NCBI GenBank assembly: GCA_013816225.1 | Contig: JACDEQ010000033.1 | Coordinates: 1-13,417 of the forward strand | Length of the DNA: 13,417 nt | Direction of reading: 5' to 3' | Source: Armatimonadota bacterium | Lineage (GTDB): Bacteria > Armatimonadota > Fimbriimonadia > Fimbriimonadales > ATM1 | In this document: piece after piece, positions 1 through 7,168 of the stretch | How positions within the stretch are numbered: position 1 is the stretch's first letter | Layout of the letters: each line of letters opens with the position of its first letter | Notes under the pieces: model-generated | Database searches by the model: none | Told to the model about the DNA's origin: nothing | The model's input: only the letters and a program-made list of their open reading frames with translations | Translations under genes and position numbers: made by a program

Positions 1-275
1 TGTCCACCGAGCATGACCGGATTCCTGTGGGGATCTGCGTCTGCGGAACGGCTGTTGCCGAGAACCGAAACCAAATCGTGGATGACGTGCAAGGGCTAGA
101 CAACTACGTACCCTGCAGCCTCGAAACGCGCTCGGAGATCGTGGTGTTGATTCGCGATCGTGACGTTATCCTTGGCCAGATAGATATCGATAGCCACTCC
201 CCAAGCGCCTTTGGCCCTGAGGATGAGCGGTTGCTCGAGGCCATAGCCGCCATTCTGGCGCAGGCTTGGGCTTGA
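1..275 (+). CDS. GAF-domain free methionine-(R)-sulfoxide reductase-like protein, C-terminal part
   Basis: Only the C-terminal 90 or so residues are in the window; the reading frame is open to base 3 and stops with TGA at 273-275. The fragment matches the fRMsr (MsrC/YebR) class of GAF proteins, which reduce free methionine-(R)-sulfoxide in the cytoplasm. The stretch RIPVGICVCGTAVA aligns without gaps to the family's RIPxGxGVCGTAxA. The VPC cysteine lies 24 residues after the VCG cysteine, as in E. coli. The Glu of SEIV and the two Asp of DID, which bind substrate in the family, are at the expected spacing. The third family cysteine, ten residues before VCG, is His here, and an extra Cys precedes VCG by two residues. 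It may therefore be an altered reductase or a GAF sensor. The E2 gene starts 46 bases later, so co-transcription is likely. Family spacing is recalled, not aligned by software. Confidence 0.72.
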   Translation, partial: STEHDRIPVGICVCGTAVAENRNQIVDDVQGLDNYVPCSLETRSEIVVLIRDRDVILGQIDIDSHSPSAFGPEDERLLEAIAAILAQAWA

Positions 276-321
276 TAGGATAGAATGTCCTCGGTTTCCT
301 GACTTCACAGGCGAGGTTGAA

Positions 322-1533
322 ATGCCAGTAATTTCCGTAAGAATTCCGCAAATGGGTGAGGGCCTCCAAGAGGCGCGTCTTGTCGGTTTCCTAAAAAGGC
401 CGGGCGAGGCAGTTCGGCGCGACGATCCCCTGTACCAGATGGAAACCGACAAGGCCGTGATGGACGTCGAGTCGCCTTACGACGGGACGCTCGTCGAATG
501 GACTGCGGAAGAAGGCGCGGTGCTTCCGATCGGCGTGGAGGTTGCTACGATGGAGGTCGCGGATGGCGTAAAAGAAATGGCTGCCGGCCACGGACCTCCA
601 GCTCCGGCCCACAAGGCAGCCGCGAAGGCCGAACCCGAGGTGGAAATTAGAGAGCCTGCGGTGCCCGCCGGCCCGCTGAGAAACTCGCAAGTGCCGCCTC
701 GAACGAGGCGCTATCTGAAGGAGAAGGGCCTGCTCGACGAAGTGCACTTGATTCCTGCGGCTTCGTCCAAGATGATGATCGAGGATGTGGACGCTTATCT
801 TGGAGGCAAGCCGGCTGGATTGGACTTAGCCACTCCATCCCGCATCTTGCAGACAACTACAGAATTCGAAGAGGTAGAGCTTTCCCAACGTCAGCGGACG
901 CTGGCCTACCGCTTAGCCCGGGGGTCTCAGGTATGCGTTCCCGGTACGATCATGGTGGACTGCCGATGGGACGCGATCGAAGCGGCTCGCGACAAGGTGA
1001 AGGCTTCAGGTGACAAGTTCCAGCCAAGCGCGTTCACCATGACGGCGTGGTGCGTGGTCGAGGCAATGGCCGCGAACCCGAAATTCCGGAGTACCATGCC
1101 GAACGACACGACTTTGCGAACCTACAAGGGTGCGAACGTGGGCATTGCGGTCGCCCTGCCAGGCGATGAATTGGTGACCGCGATGATTCCGAACGCCGAT
1201 TCTTTGGGATGGCAAGGCTTCGCCGAGGCCGCGCGCGCGCAAATCGAAATGGCCCGTGACGGACGGGACCAGGCAACCGAGGCCACCACTCTGAGCATCA
1301 CGAACATGAGCGCTTTCGGTTTGAAGAATGCTGTGCCCGTAGTTGTATCCCCGTCCGTCGCAACGCTGTTCCTGGGCGAGGCGTTTTGGCACCCGGTTCC
1401 GAAGATGGGTGGCTTCGATTTCGTACGCATGCTCACGCTGTCGCTGACATTCGACCACCGTGTAATCAACGGCGTTGGTGCAGCGAACTTCATTAACGAC
1501 GTGAAGCGCCGCATCGAAGGCTTCAACATTTAG
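322..1533 (+). CDS. 2-oxo acid dehydrogenase E2 component (dihydrolipoamide acyltransferase)
   Basis: This 403-residue protein has full E2 architecture: an N-terminal lipoyl domain (about 1-76, lipoylated Lys44 in ETDKAV), an Ala/Pro linker, a peripheral subunit-binding domain (about 125-160, ending EDVDAYL), and a catalytic acyltransferase domain (about 186-403). E2 forms the core of pyruvate- or branched-chain-type dehydrogenase complexes and moves the acyl group from lipoyl to CoA. The ATG follows GCGAGG by five bases, a good ribosome site. The catalytic motif near the C-terminus reads DHRVING, with His379 present but the usual Asp replaced by Asn383. No E1 or E3 gene is in the window, so substrate cannot be assigned; partners may lie upstream. 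It ends 21 bases from the convergent maf gene. Confidence 0.9.
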   Translation: MPVISVRIPQMGEGLQEARLVGFLKRPGEAVRRDDPLYQMETDKAVMDVESPYDGTLVEWTAEEGAVLPIGVEVATMEVADGVKEMAAGHGPPAPAHKAAAKAEPEVEIREPAVPAGPLRNSQVPPRTRRYLKEKGLLDEVHLIPAASSKMMIEDVDAYLGGKPAGLDLATPSRILQTTTEFEEVELSQRQRTLAYRLARGSQVCVPGTIMVDCRWDAIEAARDKVKASGDKFQPSAFTMTAWCVVEAMAANPKFRSTMPNDTTLRTYKGANVGIAVALPGDELVTAMIPNADSLGWQGFAEAARAQIEMARDGRDQATEATTLSITNMSAFGLKNAVPVVVSPSVATLFLGEAFWHPVPKMGGFDFVRMLTLSLTFDHRVINGVGAANFINDVKRRIEGFNI

Positions 1534-1554
1534 ACCGCCATACTGCCGATGCGC

Positions 1555-2130
1555 TTAGGGAAGGGCTAGGTCAAGCAAGTTGAATTCCGTTCTCAGTCGA
1601 TCGACCGGAAGGCCGACAACGTTGTCGAAGTCCCCTTCGATATCGGTTGCGAAGTTCGTCGCCTCTCCCTGGATGGCGTAGGCGCCTGCCTTGTCCATCG
1701 GCTCGCCTGAATCAACGTAGTTTTCAATTTCAGCGGGCGTTATCATTCGGAACGCGATGCGAGTGGTCTCTTGGAAACTATGCTCCCCGGAGGGCCAAAT
1801 CAGGAACACGCCCGTCGTGACTTCGTGCACCCGGCCCGACAACCTTCCCAGCATGCAACGCGCGTCATGCTCGTCGGCCGGTTTCCCCAAGAGCTCGTTG
1901 CCCAGGACCACGATCGTGTCGCAGCCGATAACCAGGCTGTGCGGTCGATGGCTGAACACATCGCGGGCTTTGGCCTCCGCCAATACTGCCGCTAGTACGT
2001 CCGGCCCGGCCGTCATCCTGCTTTCGTCGAACGTGGACGGTAGGACCTCGAACGATTCGAGAATTCGCGCGAGCAGTTCTTTGCGGCGGGGCGAGCCGCT
2101 GGCGAGCACTACCGGGTACTTGGCTTCCAT
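1555..2130 (-). CDS. maf: Maf family nucleoside triphosphate pyrophosphatase (dTTP/UTP type)
   Basis: The 191-residue product is a Maf/HAM1-fold enzyme that hydrolyses non-canonical or excess nucleoside triphosphates to monophosphates in the cytoplasm. It carries the signature ASGSPRRKELL (residues 10-20), then CDTIVV, LGKPAD, and LSGRVHEVTTGV. The late motif DKAGAYAIQG is typical of the YhdE dTTP/UTP subgroup; the YceF m7GTP subgroup has a different sequence there. I chose the ATG at 2130 because the family begins just before VVLASGSPRR. A longer frame to 2187 would overlap the divergent moeB-like gene by 45 bases and adds an unconserved basic extension. No clear Shine-Dalgarno precedes the ATG. 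The gene is convergent with the E2 gene and divergent from moeB, so its promoter must lie inside moeB or in the 12-base gap. Confidence 0.93.
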   Translation of the reverse strand: MEAKYPVVLASGSPRRKELLARILESFEVLPSTFDESRMTAGPDVLAAVLAEAKARDVFSHRPHSLVIGCDTIVVLGNELLGKPADEHDARCMLGRLSGRVHEVTTGVFLIWPSGEHSFQETTRIAFRMITPAEIENYVDSGEPMDKAGAYAIQGEATNFATDIEGDFDNVVGLPVDRLRTEFNLLDLALP

Positions 2131-2142
2131 AATAGGTTGAAA

Positions 2143-3285
2143 ATGCAGGAGCTTACGCCGGACGAGCTTAGGCGCTACGCGCGGCACCTCATTATGCCGG
2201 AGGTCGGCCGCGACGGCCAGCTCAAGCTCAAGAGAGCGTCCGTCCTTATTGTCGGTTTGGGTGGCCTCGGGTCGCCTGCCGCCTATTACTTGGCGGCGGC
2301 CGGTATCGGTCGAATCGGCCTTGTGGATTTCGATTTGGTCGACGAGACGAACTTACAGCGGCAGATCCTCCACTTCACGTCAGACGTGGGCAACTCCAAG
2401 ACTGACAGCGCTTTGGAAAAGCTGCGGGGCATCAACCCGTTCGTGGAGTTCGTGGTTTTCAGGGAAGCCCTCAGCAGCAAGAACGCCCTCGATATCGTCC
2501 GGGGATTCGACATCGCCGTCGACGGCACGGACAACTTTGCCACGCGCTACCTTGTCAACGATGCTTGCGTGCTCACGGGTAAGCCCAACGTATACGGCTC
2601 GATCTTTCGCTTCGAGGGGCAGGTTAGTGTCTTCTGGGCGGAGAAAGGCCCATGTTACAGGTGCCTCTACCCCGAGCCGCCGCCGCCAGGCGAAGTTCCC
2701 AATTGCGCCGAGGCAGGCGTCCTCGGAGTGCTACCGGGCATCGTCGGCTGCATCCAGGCGAACGAAGCCATCAAGCTCATCCTGGGCCTCGGCGAACCGC
2801 TCATAGGGCACCTGCTCCACTTCGATGCGCTCGGAATGCGATTTCGCCGTCTCGAAGTAGGCAAAGACCCGGCCTGCCCGATCTGCGGGGAAGCGGCTAC
2901 AATTACGGAGCTCATCGATTACGAAGAGTTCTGCGGGGTGAAACCCAGTTTGGGTATGAATCGAGGATTGCCGGAGGTGTCGGTGCAAGAGCTGGATGAC
3001 AAGAGGAACAACGGCGAGCCGTTCATCCTCCTCGATATCCGCGAGCCACACGAGCTTCAAGTTTCCCGCCTCGAACCGTCTCTCCATATCCCCATGCACC
3101 AAGTCGCCGGCCGGCTGAAAGAGCTCGACAAGGACGCGGAGATCTTGGTGCTTTGCCGAACGGGAAACCGCAGCGCGCAAATCACACAGGTGCTCCTCAT
3201 GCAAGGATTCCTAGGGGCAAAAAACGTTGCTGGTGGGATCAATGCCTACGCCGAAAAGATCGACCCGTCGCTAACGGCTTACTAA
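2143..3285 (+). CDS. moeB: MoeB/ThiF-type sulfur-carrier adenylyltransferase fused to rhodanese (MoeZ-like)
   Basis: This 380-residue protein joins an E1-like adenylation domain (about 1-265) to a C-terminal rhodanese domain (about 280-375). Such enzymes adenylate the C-terminal glycine of MoaD/ThiS-type sulfur carriers and, through the rhodanese cysteine, transfer sulfur to make the thiocarboxylate for molybdopterin, thiamin or thio-amino-acid synthesis. Visible motifs are the ATP loop GLGGLGS (from residue 38), NLQRQ, DGTDNF, the zinc pairs C171-C174 and C245-C248, the catalytic-region Cys188 in PNCAEAG, and rhodanese Cys338 in CRTGNRSA. All key residues are intact. The ATG at 2143 is preferred; an in-frame TTG lies six bases upstream. 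AGG six bases before the ATG is a weak ribosome site. No carrier protein gene is in the window, so the pathway is not fixed. Confidence 0.9.
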   Translation: MQELTPDELRRYARHLIMPEVGRDGQLKLKRASVLIVGLGGLGSPAAYYLAAAGIGRIGLVDFDLVDETNLQRQILHFTSDVGNSKTDSALEKLRGINPFVEFVVFREALSSKNALDIVRGFDIAVDGTDNFATRYLVNDACVLTGKPNVYGSIFRFEGQVSVFWAEKGPCYRCLYPEPPPPGEVPNCAEAGVLGVLPGIVGCIQANEAIKLILGLGEPLIGHLLHFDALGMRFRRLEVGKDPACPICGEAATITELIDYEEFCGVKPSLGMNRGLPEVSVQELDDKRNNGEPFILLDIREPHELQVSRLEPSLHIPMHQVAGRLKELDKDAEILVLCRTGNRSAQITQVLLMQGFLGAKNVAGGINAYAEKIDPSLTAY

Positions 3286-3799
3286 GCCACACTAGGGCAT
3301 CCTTTCGCTCCGAGGCATGTCGCAATTCTTACTTTGACCGGTAACGACACTCTGGGTTGGATCCGCTTCTGGTCCATCGAGGCCCCTGGAACCACCTACG
3401 ACGGCAACGTCGCCTGGTTCGTATTCGACCATAACGGAGGAATACCGGGCAGCATCGTCGACAGCGGCACGGTGCAACCCATCGAAGACATTCTACAAGC
3501 AGGCGTGTTGGGCTTCTATGACGAATACGTTTACGATCTGGACATCGCTGACGTTGCCTTGAATGGCAGCACGGCGTACTGGCTCGGCCTCCATGTGAAT
3601 GTTGGCTACGGCACCAGATGGGACATCTATTGGGAAACCGGCGGGGGCGACGGGCCAAGAGAGCGATGGAGGCACGATGGACAACTGGTCCGGTAACGGC
3701 TCAGAACATGCGTTCGAACCCCACGGCGCAGTTCCCGAGCCGAGTTCGCTTGTCGCGCTCGGCCTTCTCGGGGCTTTGATGCTACGGCGTCGCAAGTAG
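3286..3799 (+). pseudogene. PEP-CTERM exported protein remnant, N-terminally truncated and frameshifted
   Basis: Two adjacent frames together encode one exported protein. Frame one, open from the moeB stop to 3696, gives a beta-rich segment with TLTGNDTLGWIRFW and STAYWLGLHVNVGY. From about 3644 the next frame continues it with SDGGTMDNWSGNGSEHAF and ends in the sorting tail VPEPSSLVALGLLGAL plus MLRRRK at 3799. PEP-CTERM tails are recognised by an exosortase system in Gram-negative envelopes. The two parts join naturally if one G is removed from the five-G run at 3643-3647. No ATG and no signal peptide precede the first part, and the homology-like segment begins almost directly after moeB; the only candidate start is TTG at 3334. 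I read it as a decaying gene, though a sequencing error at the G run could explain the frameshift alone. Confidence 0.75.
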
Positions 3800-3812
3800 C
3801 TCACGCAACTTC

Positions 3813-3849
3813 ACGCAAGGGTCCGGGTGGACCCTTGCGTCTTGTTTTT
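3813..3849 (+). terminator. Rho-independent terminator after the PEP-CTERM remnant
   Basis: A perfect 12-base-pair stem (ACGCAAGGGTCC at 3813-3824, its complement at 3829-3840) closes a GGGT loop and is followed by CTTGTTTTT. It lies 13 bases after the remnant's stop codon and probably ends transcription from moeB. The minus-strand side lacks a T run, so it is not a clear terminator for the convergent nuclease gene. Confidence 0.88.
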
Positions 3850-3885
3850 GCTTTAACCCTTGGCGAGCACTTGCTTCTTTTTCAT

Positions 3886-5604
3886 TCAGTGCTTCGCTCG
3901 TAAATACGCGATGATCTCCCACATGACCTTGCAGTCGACCTCGTTATAATCGCCGATCGCCTTCATCAGGTCTAGATCGATCAGCCGACAGTCCTTTGCA
4001 ACGGCCTCGGCCTGACATCGCCACGCCCCGACCATCGCAGCCATCCCGTCGCCGGGCCCGTCTTCCCATCGCTCCCGAATGAGGCCGTTCGAATGCATGG
4101 CCTTGGCAACGGCCTTTAGGCCGAAGGCAAGCGCCCCTTTGATTGTGATCGGCGCCTTCCGCATCACTCGGCCCAGGAAGTCGAACCAGTTCGGCTCCGG
4201 CCACGTCGCGCCTGGATGCCTTTCGCGAGCGGAGTTGAAGGCGTTCGACAGCGACGAGGTCTCGGCGGGCGACCAATGGAAGACGAGTGGCGAGGCCTCA
4301 CCGAATCGCGCGCTGAGATCAGCCATGTGCGCGATCCATGCGTCGATGATACTTGCCTCGGATGCCTCATCCAAACGGTCGGCAATGAAGCGCTCGAACC
4401 TCCATTCCCCGGCCTCCTCGTGGCCGCAGCCGATCATGAAGATGAGCGGTCGCCCACCCGCCTCCGGAAAGGTCGAGAAGTCGTCGTCGAGGTTGCTTAC
4501 CGTTTCGAAATCGACATAGAATTGGACTGGCTTGCTCTGGTGCCACAAATTGCGATCGGCTGAGATGCGTTCCGGCGAAACCAACGGCGCCTCGGGCCGC
4601 TGGCTCGCAAGGATGCAGTCGAGAACACGCGCTCGGTCATCGGACAGCTCGAAGACGGATGCATCGCATTTGCCGTCGTCCCAGCGGCTAATCCCGCGAG
4701 TGATGCCAAGCGGGCGCTTTTCTGTCGAAACGTGCCAGAGTGACGTGAGGTCCTTGAGGCTCTCGTTGATCTCCACTTTTGCCTGGTGCCAGGGTGAGTC
4801 CTCCGTGTTGCCCATGTTTGGCCTTAGCTCGTCGAGGGTCGGTTCCGGCTCAACTTGCCAGTCAGCGCCTTCAGAGCGAACTCGGCGCATCCAATCTGCC
4901 GCCAAATCCACACTCGCGGCGAGTTTCGCATCATCCATGCGGGCGGGCGCAAGCATGGCGAAGCAGCTTCCGTGTCTAACCTTGTCCCGCTCGTAGGTTC
5001 TTCCGAGTAGATACCCGAGTGGAGAGAAAGTCCCCTGGACAGCCGCAAGACCACGGTTGTAAACGAGCAGCTGGCTAAGGCGATTGCTAGTGGCACTTAT
5101 ACATCCTTTCTTCAAGACTTCCACGCCGGCATACTTAATGTCGATCACACTGTAGTGATGATCATCGCCGCATACCTCGGGTGCTTCGTCGCAGATACTT
5201 CGTAAGGCGTCATTTCGGACAGTGAGGTCGGGCCTGCCGTACATCCGCGATGTCGGATCGATGACAGCGCCCTGATATATCGCCTGAACACCACCCTTGA
5301 GGAGCGCATCCGTTTCGGTGGCCCACGCCTCCCAAGCCTCCTGGGCCCTCCCGGACCAGGGCGTGCCTAGGCGGCGGATCTGCATTTTGCTTTCAAGGTG
5401 CTCGATGACCTTGGCCTCGAATTGCCTACCTTTTTCGATAATGAATCGCCCGAAGTCGGTGGTGGGGTCGTAACCCTGGCGCTTGTGGTCCGGAACGTAT
5501 CCCTTCGCCTCGCCGTAAAGATCCAACCAATCTAGGAGAGGGTCGTCACGAAACCAGTTTCTGATTTTAGATGCCGAAACCCAGTTGTCCCAATCGCTAC
5601 TCAT
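3886..5604 (-). CDS. RecB-like nuclease fused to DEDDy exonuclease-like (RNase_H_2) domain
   Basis: The 572-residue product has two nuclease-like halves. The N-terminal half shows a Cas4/RecB-type PD-(D/E)XK site: GRQFE (59-63), GRPD126, ID155-I-K157, and QLLVY (178-182). The C-terminal half looks like the YprB/TM0106 RNase H fold: DFE with D365 and E367, HWSPAE with E448 at the second acidic position, and YNEVDC with Tyr553 and Asp557, the YxxxD pattern of DEDDy exonucleases. Proteins of this design are annotated as putative RecB-family nucleases and are often linked to helicases in other genomes; no helicase is here. No Cys occurs before residue 138, so the Cas4/AddB iron-sulfur arrangement is unlikely. 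The ATG at 5604 follows GGAG; a longer frame to 5760 would overlap the divergent gene. DUF2779 is an alternative family. Biological role unknown. Confidence 0.78.
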   Translation of the reverse strand: MSSDWDNWVSASKIRNWFRDDPLLDWLDLYGEAKGYVPDHKRQGYDPTTDFGRFIIEKGRQFEAKVIEHLESKMQIRRLGTPWSGRAQEAWEAWATETDALLKGGVQAIYQGAVIDPTSRMYGRPDLTVRNDALRSICDEAPEVCGDDHHYSVIDIKYAGVEVLKKGCISATSNRLSQLLVYNRGLAAVQGTFSPLGYLLGRTYERDKVRHGSCFAMLAPARMDDAKLAASVDLAADWMRRVRSEGADWQVEPEPTLDELRPNMGNTEDSPWHQAKVEINESLKDLTSLWHVSTEKRPLGITRGISRWDDGKCDASVFELSDDRARVLDCILASQRPEAPLVSPERISADRNLWHQSKPVQFYVDFETVSNLDDDFSTFPEAGGRPLIFMIGCGHEEAGEWRFERFIADRLDEASEASIIDAWIAHMADLSARFGEASPLVFHWSPAETSSLSNAFNSARERHPGATWPEPNWFDFLGRVMRKAPITIKGALAFGLKAVAKAMHSNGLIRERWEDGPGDGMAAMVGAWRCQAEAVAKDCRLIDLDLMKAIGDYNEVDCKVMWEIIAYLRAKH

Positions 5605-5633
5605 CTTTCCAATCTCCAGACTACCAGGTCCGC

Positions 5634-5643
5634 ACTGCGCAGT
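5634..5643. promoter_or_regulatory. Possible operator: 10-base palindrome between divergent genes
   Basis: ACTGCGCAGT is a perfect palindrome in the 91-base gap between the nuclease gene (start 5604) and the DUF4139 gene (start 5696). It is followed by two copies of ACCTTG eight bases apart. Position suggests a protein-binding site, but no regulator is known and no clear -35/-10 pair was found around it. Confidence 0.25.
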
Positions 5644-5695
5644 AACCTTGTGACCTTGGTAATCGTCGCACTTGAAGAAAGGGAGGATACGCACA

Positions 5696-7144
5696 ATGAT
5701 TTTAACTTCGCTGCTCGCCGTTGCTGCGCTTGCTGGGGCGCCAACGGGAGTCGAGCTCACGGTTTACAACGTCAACTTCGGGCTGGTCAAGGAGACAAGG
5801 TCGATCGATCTCAAGGCCGGAAGGCAAGAGGTGCGCGTTGAAGACGTCGCCGCACACATCGACCCGACGAGCGTCGGTTTCAAGAGCTTGACGCCAGGAT
5901 CGCCGCTCGAGATCTTGGAACAGAACTATCAGTACGACCTCATTTCCACGCAAACCATACTCCTCAAATCCATCGGCAAACGAATCCGCTTGCGTCAACT
6001 GTTGGAGAACGGACGCGAAGTAGTTTCGGAGGGAGAGTTGCTTGCGGCGCCCGGGCAGATTGTGAACGCCGGTGACGGCGCCGGCCAGGTCTACACCGGC
6101 CTCGTAGTCAAGACCAACGACGGGCGTTTCATCCTTAGCCCAACCGGGACAATCGAGGTCCTCGAACTGCCGGATGGCTTGATCAGCAAGCCGACTCTCA
6201 TGTGGGACTTGGTTGCCGAGCGCGCTGGCCGACACGAGATCGAGCTGGTCTATCTAACGAACGGCATCAACTGGTCTGCGGATTATGTTCTCACGCTTTC
6301 TGCGGACGACAAGAAGGCCGACCTGAATGGGTGGGTGACGCTCAATAACCAGAGCGGCACCGCCTACAAGGATGCGACTCTCAAGCTCGTTGCCGGAGAC
6401 GTTCGCAGGCTGCAACCCCCGGCACGTGGTTTCGGCGCCGGCGGCTTCGGAGGAGCAATGGAGGAGCGCGGGGCGGATCTTGGCTTTCGCGAGGAAACAC
6501 TCTTCGAATACCACCTGTACACACTGCAGCGCCCAGCTACAGTCCGCGACAGGGAAACCAAGCAGATCTCGTTGCTGAGCGCGACCAGCGTGGACGTCAC
6601 GAAGCAGCTGATCTTGGAAGGGCAGCGAAGCATCTGGCATGGATACGGCCGCAACTACAGGCCCGGCGAGGGATACGCGACCGACCCGAAAATCAAAGTC
6701 AATGTAACCGTGGCGGTGAAAAACAGTGAAAAGAACCGGCTCGGCCTGCCTCTTCCGGAGGGCAGGGTCCGCGTCTACAAGCGGGACGCCGGCGGGCAGG
6801 TGCAAATGCTGGGAGAGGACCTGATCGACCACACGCCTCGCGAGGAGACGTTCAACCTCTACATCGGAGATGCATTCGACGTGGTAGGCGAGCGGCGGCG
6901 CGTGAATTTCCGCTCGATAAACTCGAATACCTTAGAAGAAACCTTCGAAATCAAGGTGCGGAATCGCAAGAGGACGACCGAAACGGTGCGGGTCGTGGAG
7001 CACGCATGGTCCGAATGGAAGATCACCCACGAAACCATGAAGAGCGTCAAGAAGGACTCGAACACCTTCGAGTATCTGGTGCCGTTAAAGCCCGACGATG
7101 AGCAAGCGATCACCTACACGATCGTAACGACGTGGGGCTATTAG
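5696..7144 (+). CDS. Secreted DUF4139 domain-containing protein
   Basis: The 482-residue protein begins with a short hydrophobic signal-like segment (residues 1-16) and then matches the DUF4139 family: LTVYNVNFGLVKETR, IDPTSVGFKSL, LEQNYQYDL, NWSADYVLTL, and in the C-terminal half KVNVTVAVKNSEKNRLGLPL and TFNLYIGDAFDVVGERR. The family is predicted to be exported and beta-rich; its biochemical function is not known to me. A glycine-rich linker (GFGAGGFGGA, about residues 244-253) separates the halves. The start is fixed by GGGAGG nine bases upstream of the ATG; an in-frame TTG 24 bases earlier would place that Shine-Dalgarno inside the gene. It is divergent from the nuclease gene and ends 24 bases before the convergent membrane hydroxylase, so it is probably a single-gene transcript. 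Confidence 0.87.
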   Translation: MILTSLLAVAALAGAPTGVELTVYNVNFGLVKETRSIDLKAGRQEVRVEDVAAHIDPTSVGFKSLTPGSPLEILEQNYQYDLISTQTILLKSIGKRIRLRQLLENGREVVSEGELLAAPGQIVNAGDGAGQVYTGLVVKTNDGRFILSPTGTIEVLELPDGLISKPTLMWDLVAERAGRHEIELVYLTNGINWSADYVLTLSADDKKADLNGWVTLNNQSGTAYKDATLKLVAGDVRRLQPPARGFGAGGFGGAMEERGADLGFREETLFEYHLYTLQRPATVRDRETKQISLLSATSVDVTKQLILEGQRSIWHGYGRNYRPGEGYATDPKIKVNVTVAVKNSEKNRLGLPLPEGRVRVYKRDAGGQVQMLGEDLIDHTPREETFNLYIGDAFDVVGERRRVNFRSINSNTLEETFEIKVRNRKRTTETVRVVEHAWSEWKITHETMKSVKKDSNTFEYLVPLKPDDEQAITYTIVTTWGY

Positions 7145-7168
7145 CCGTTTCCCCTCTTCGCTAGGGTG

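Noticed and set aside
3886..5604. Cas4 of a CRISPR system
   Set aside because: The nuclease motifs are similar, but there are no repeats or cas genes, the cysteine pattern is wrong, and the C-terminal exonuclease half does not fit Cas4.
5605..5760. N-terminal extension of the nuclease reading frame
   Set aside because: It would overlap the DUF4139 start region, the added residues look unstructured, and the ATG at 5604 has a good ribosome site.
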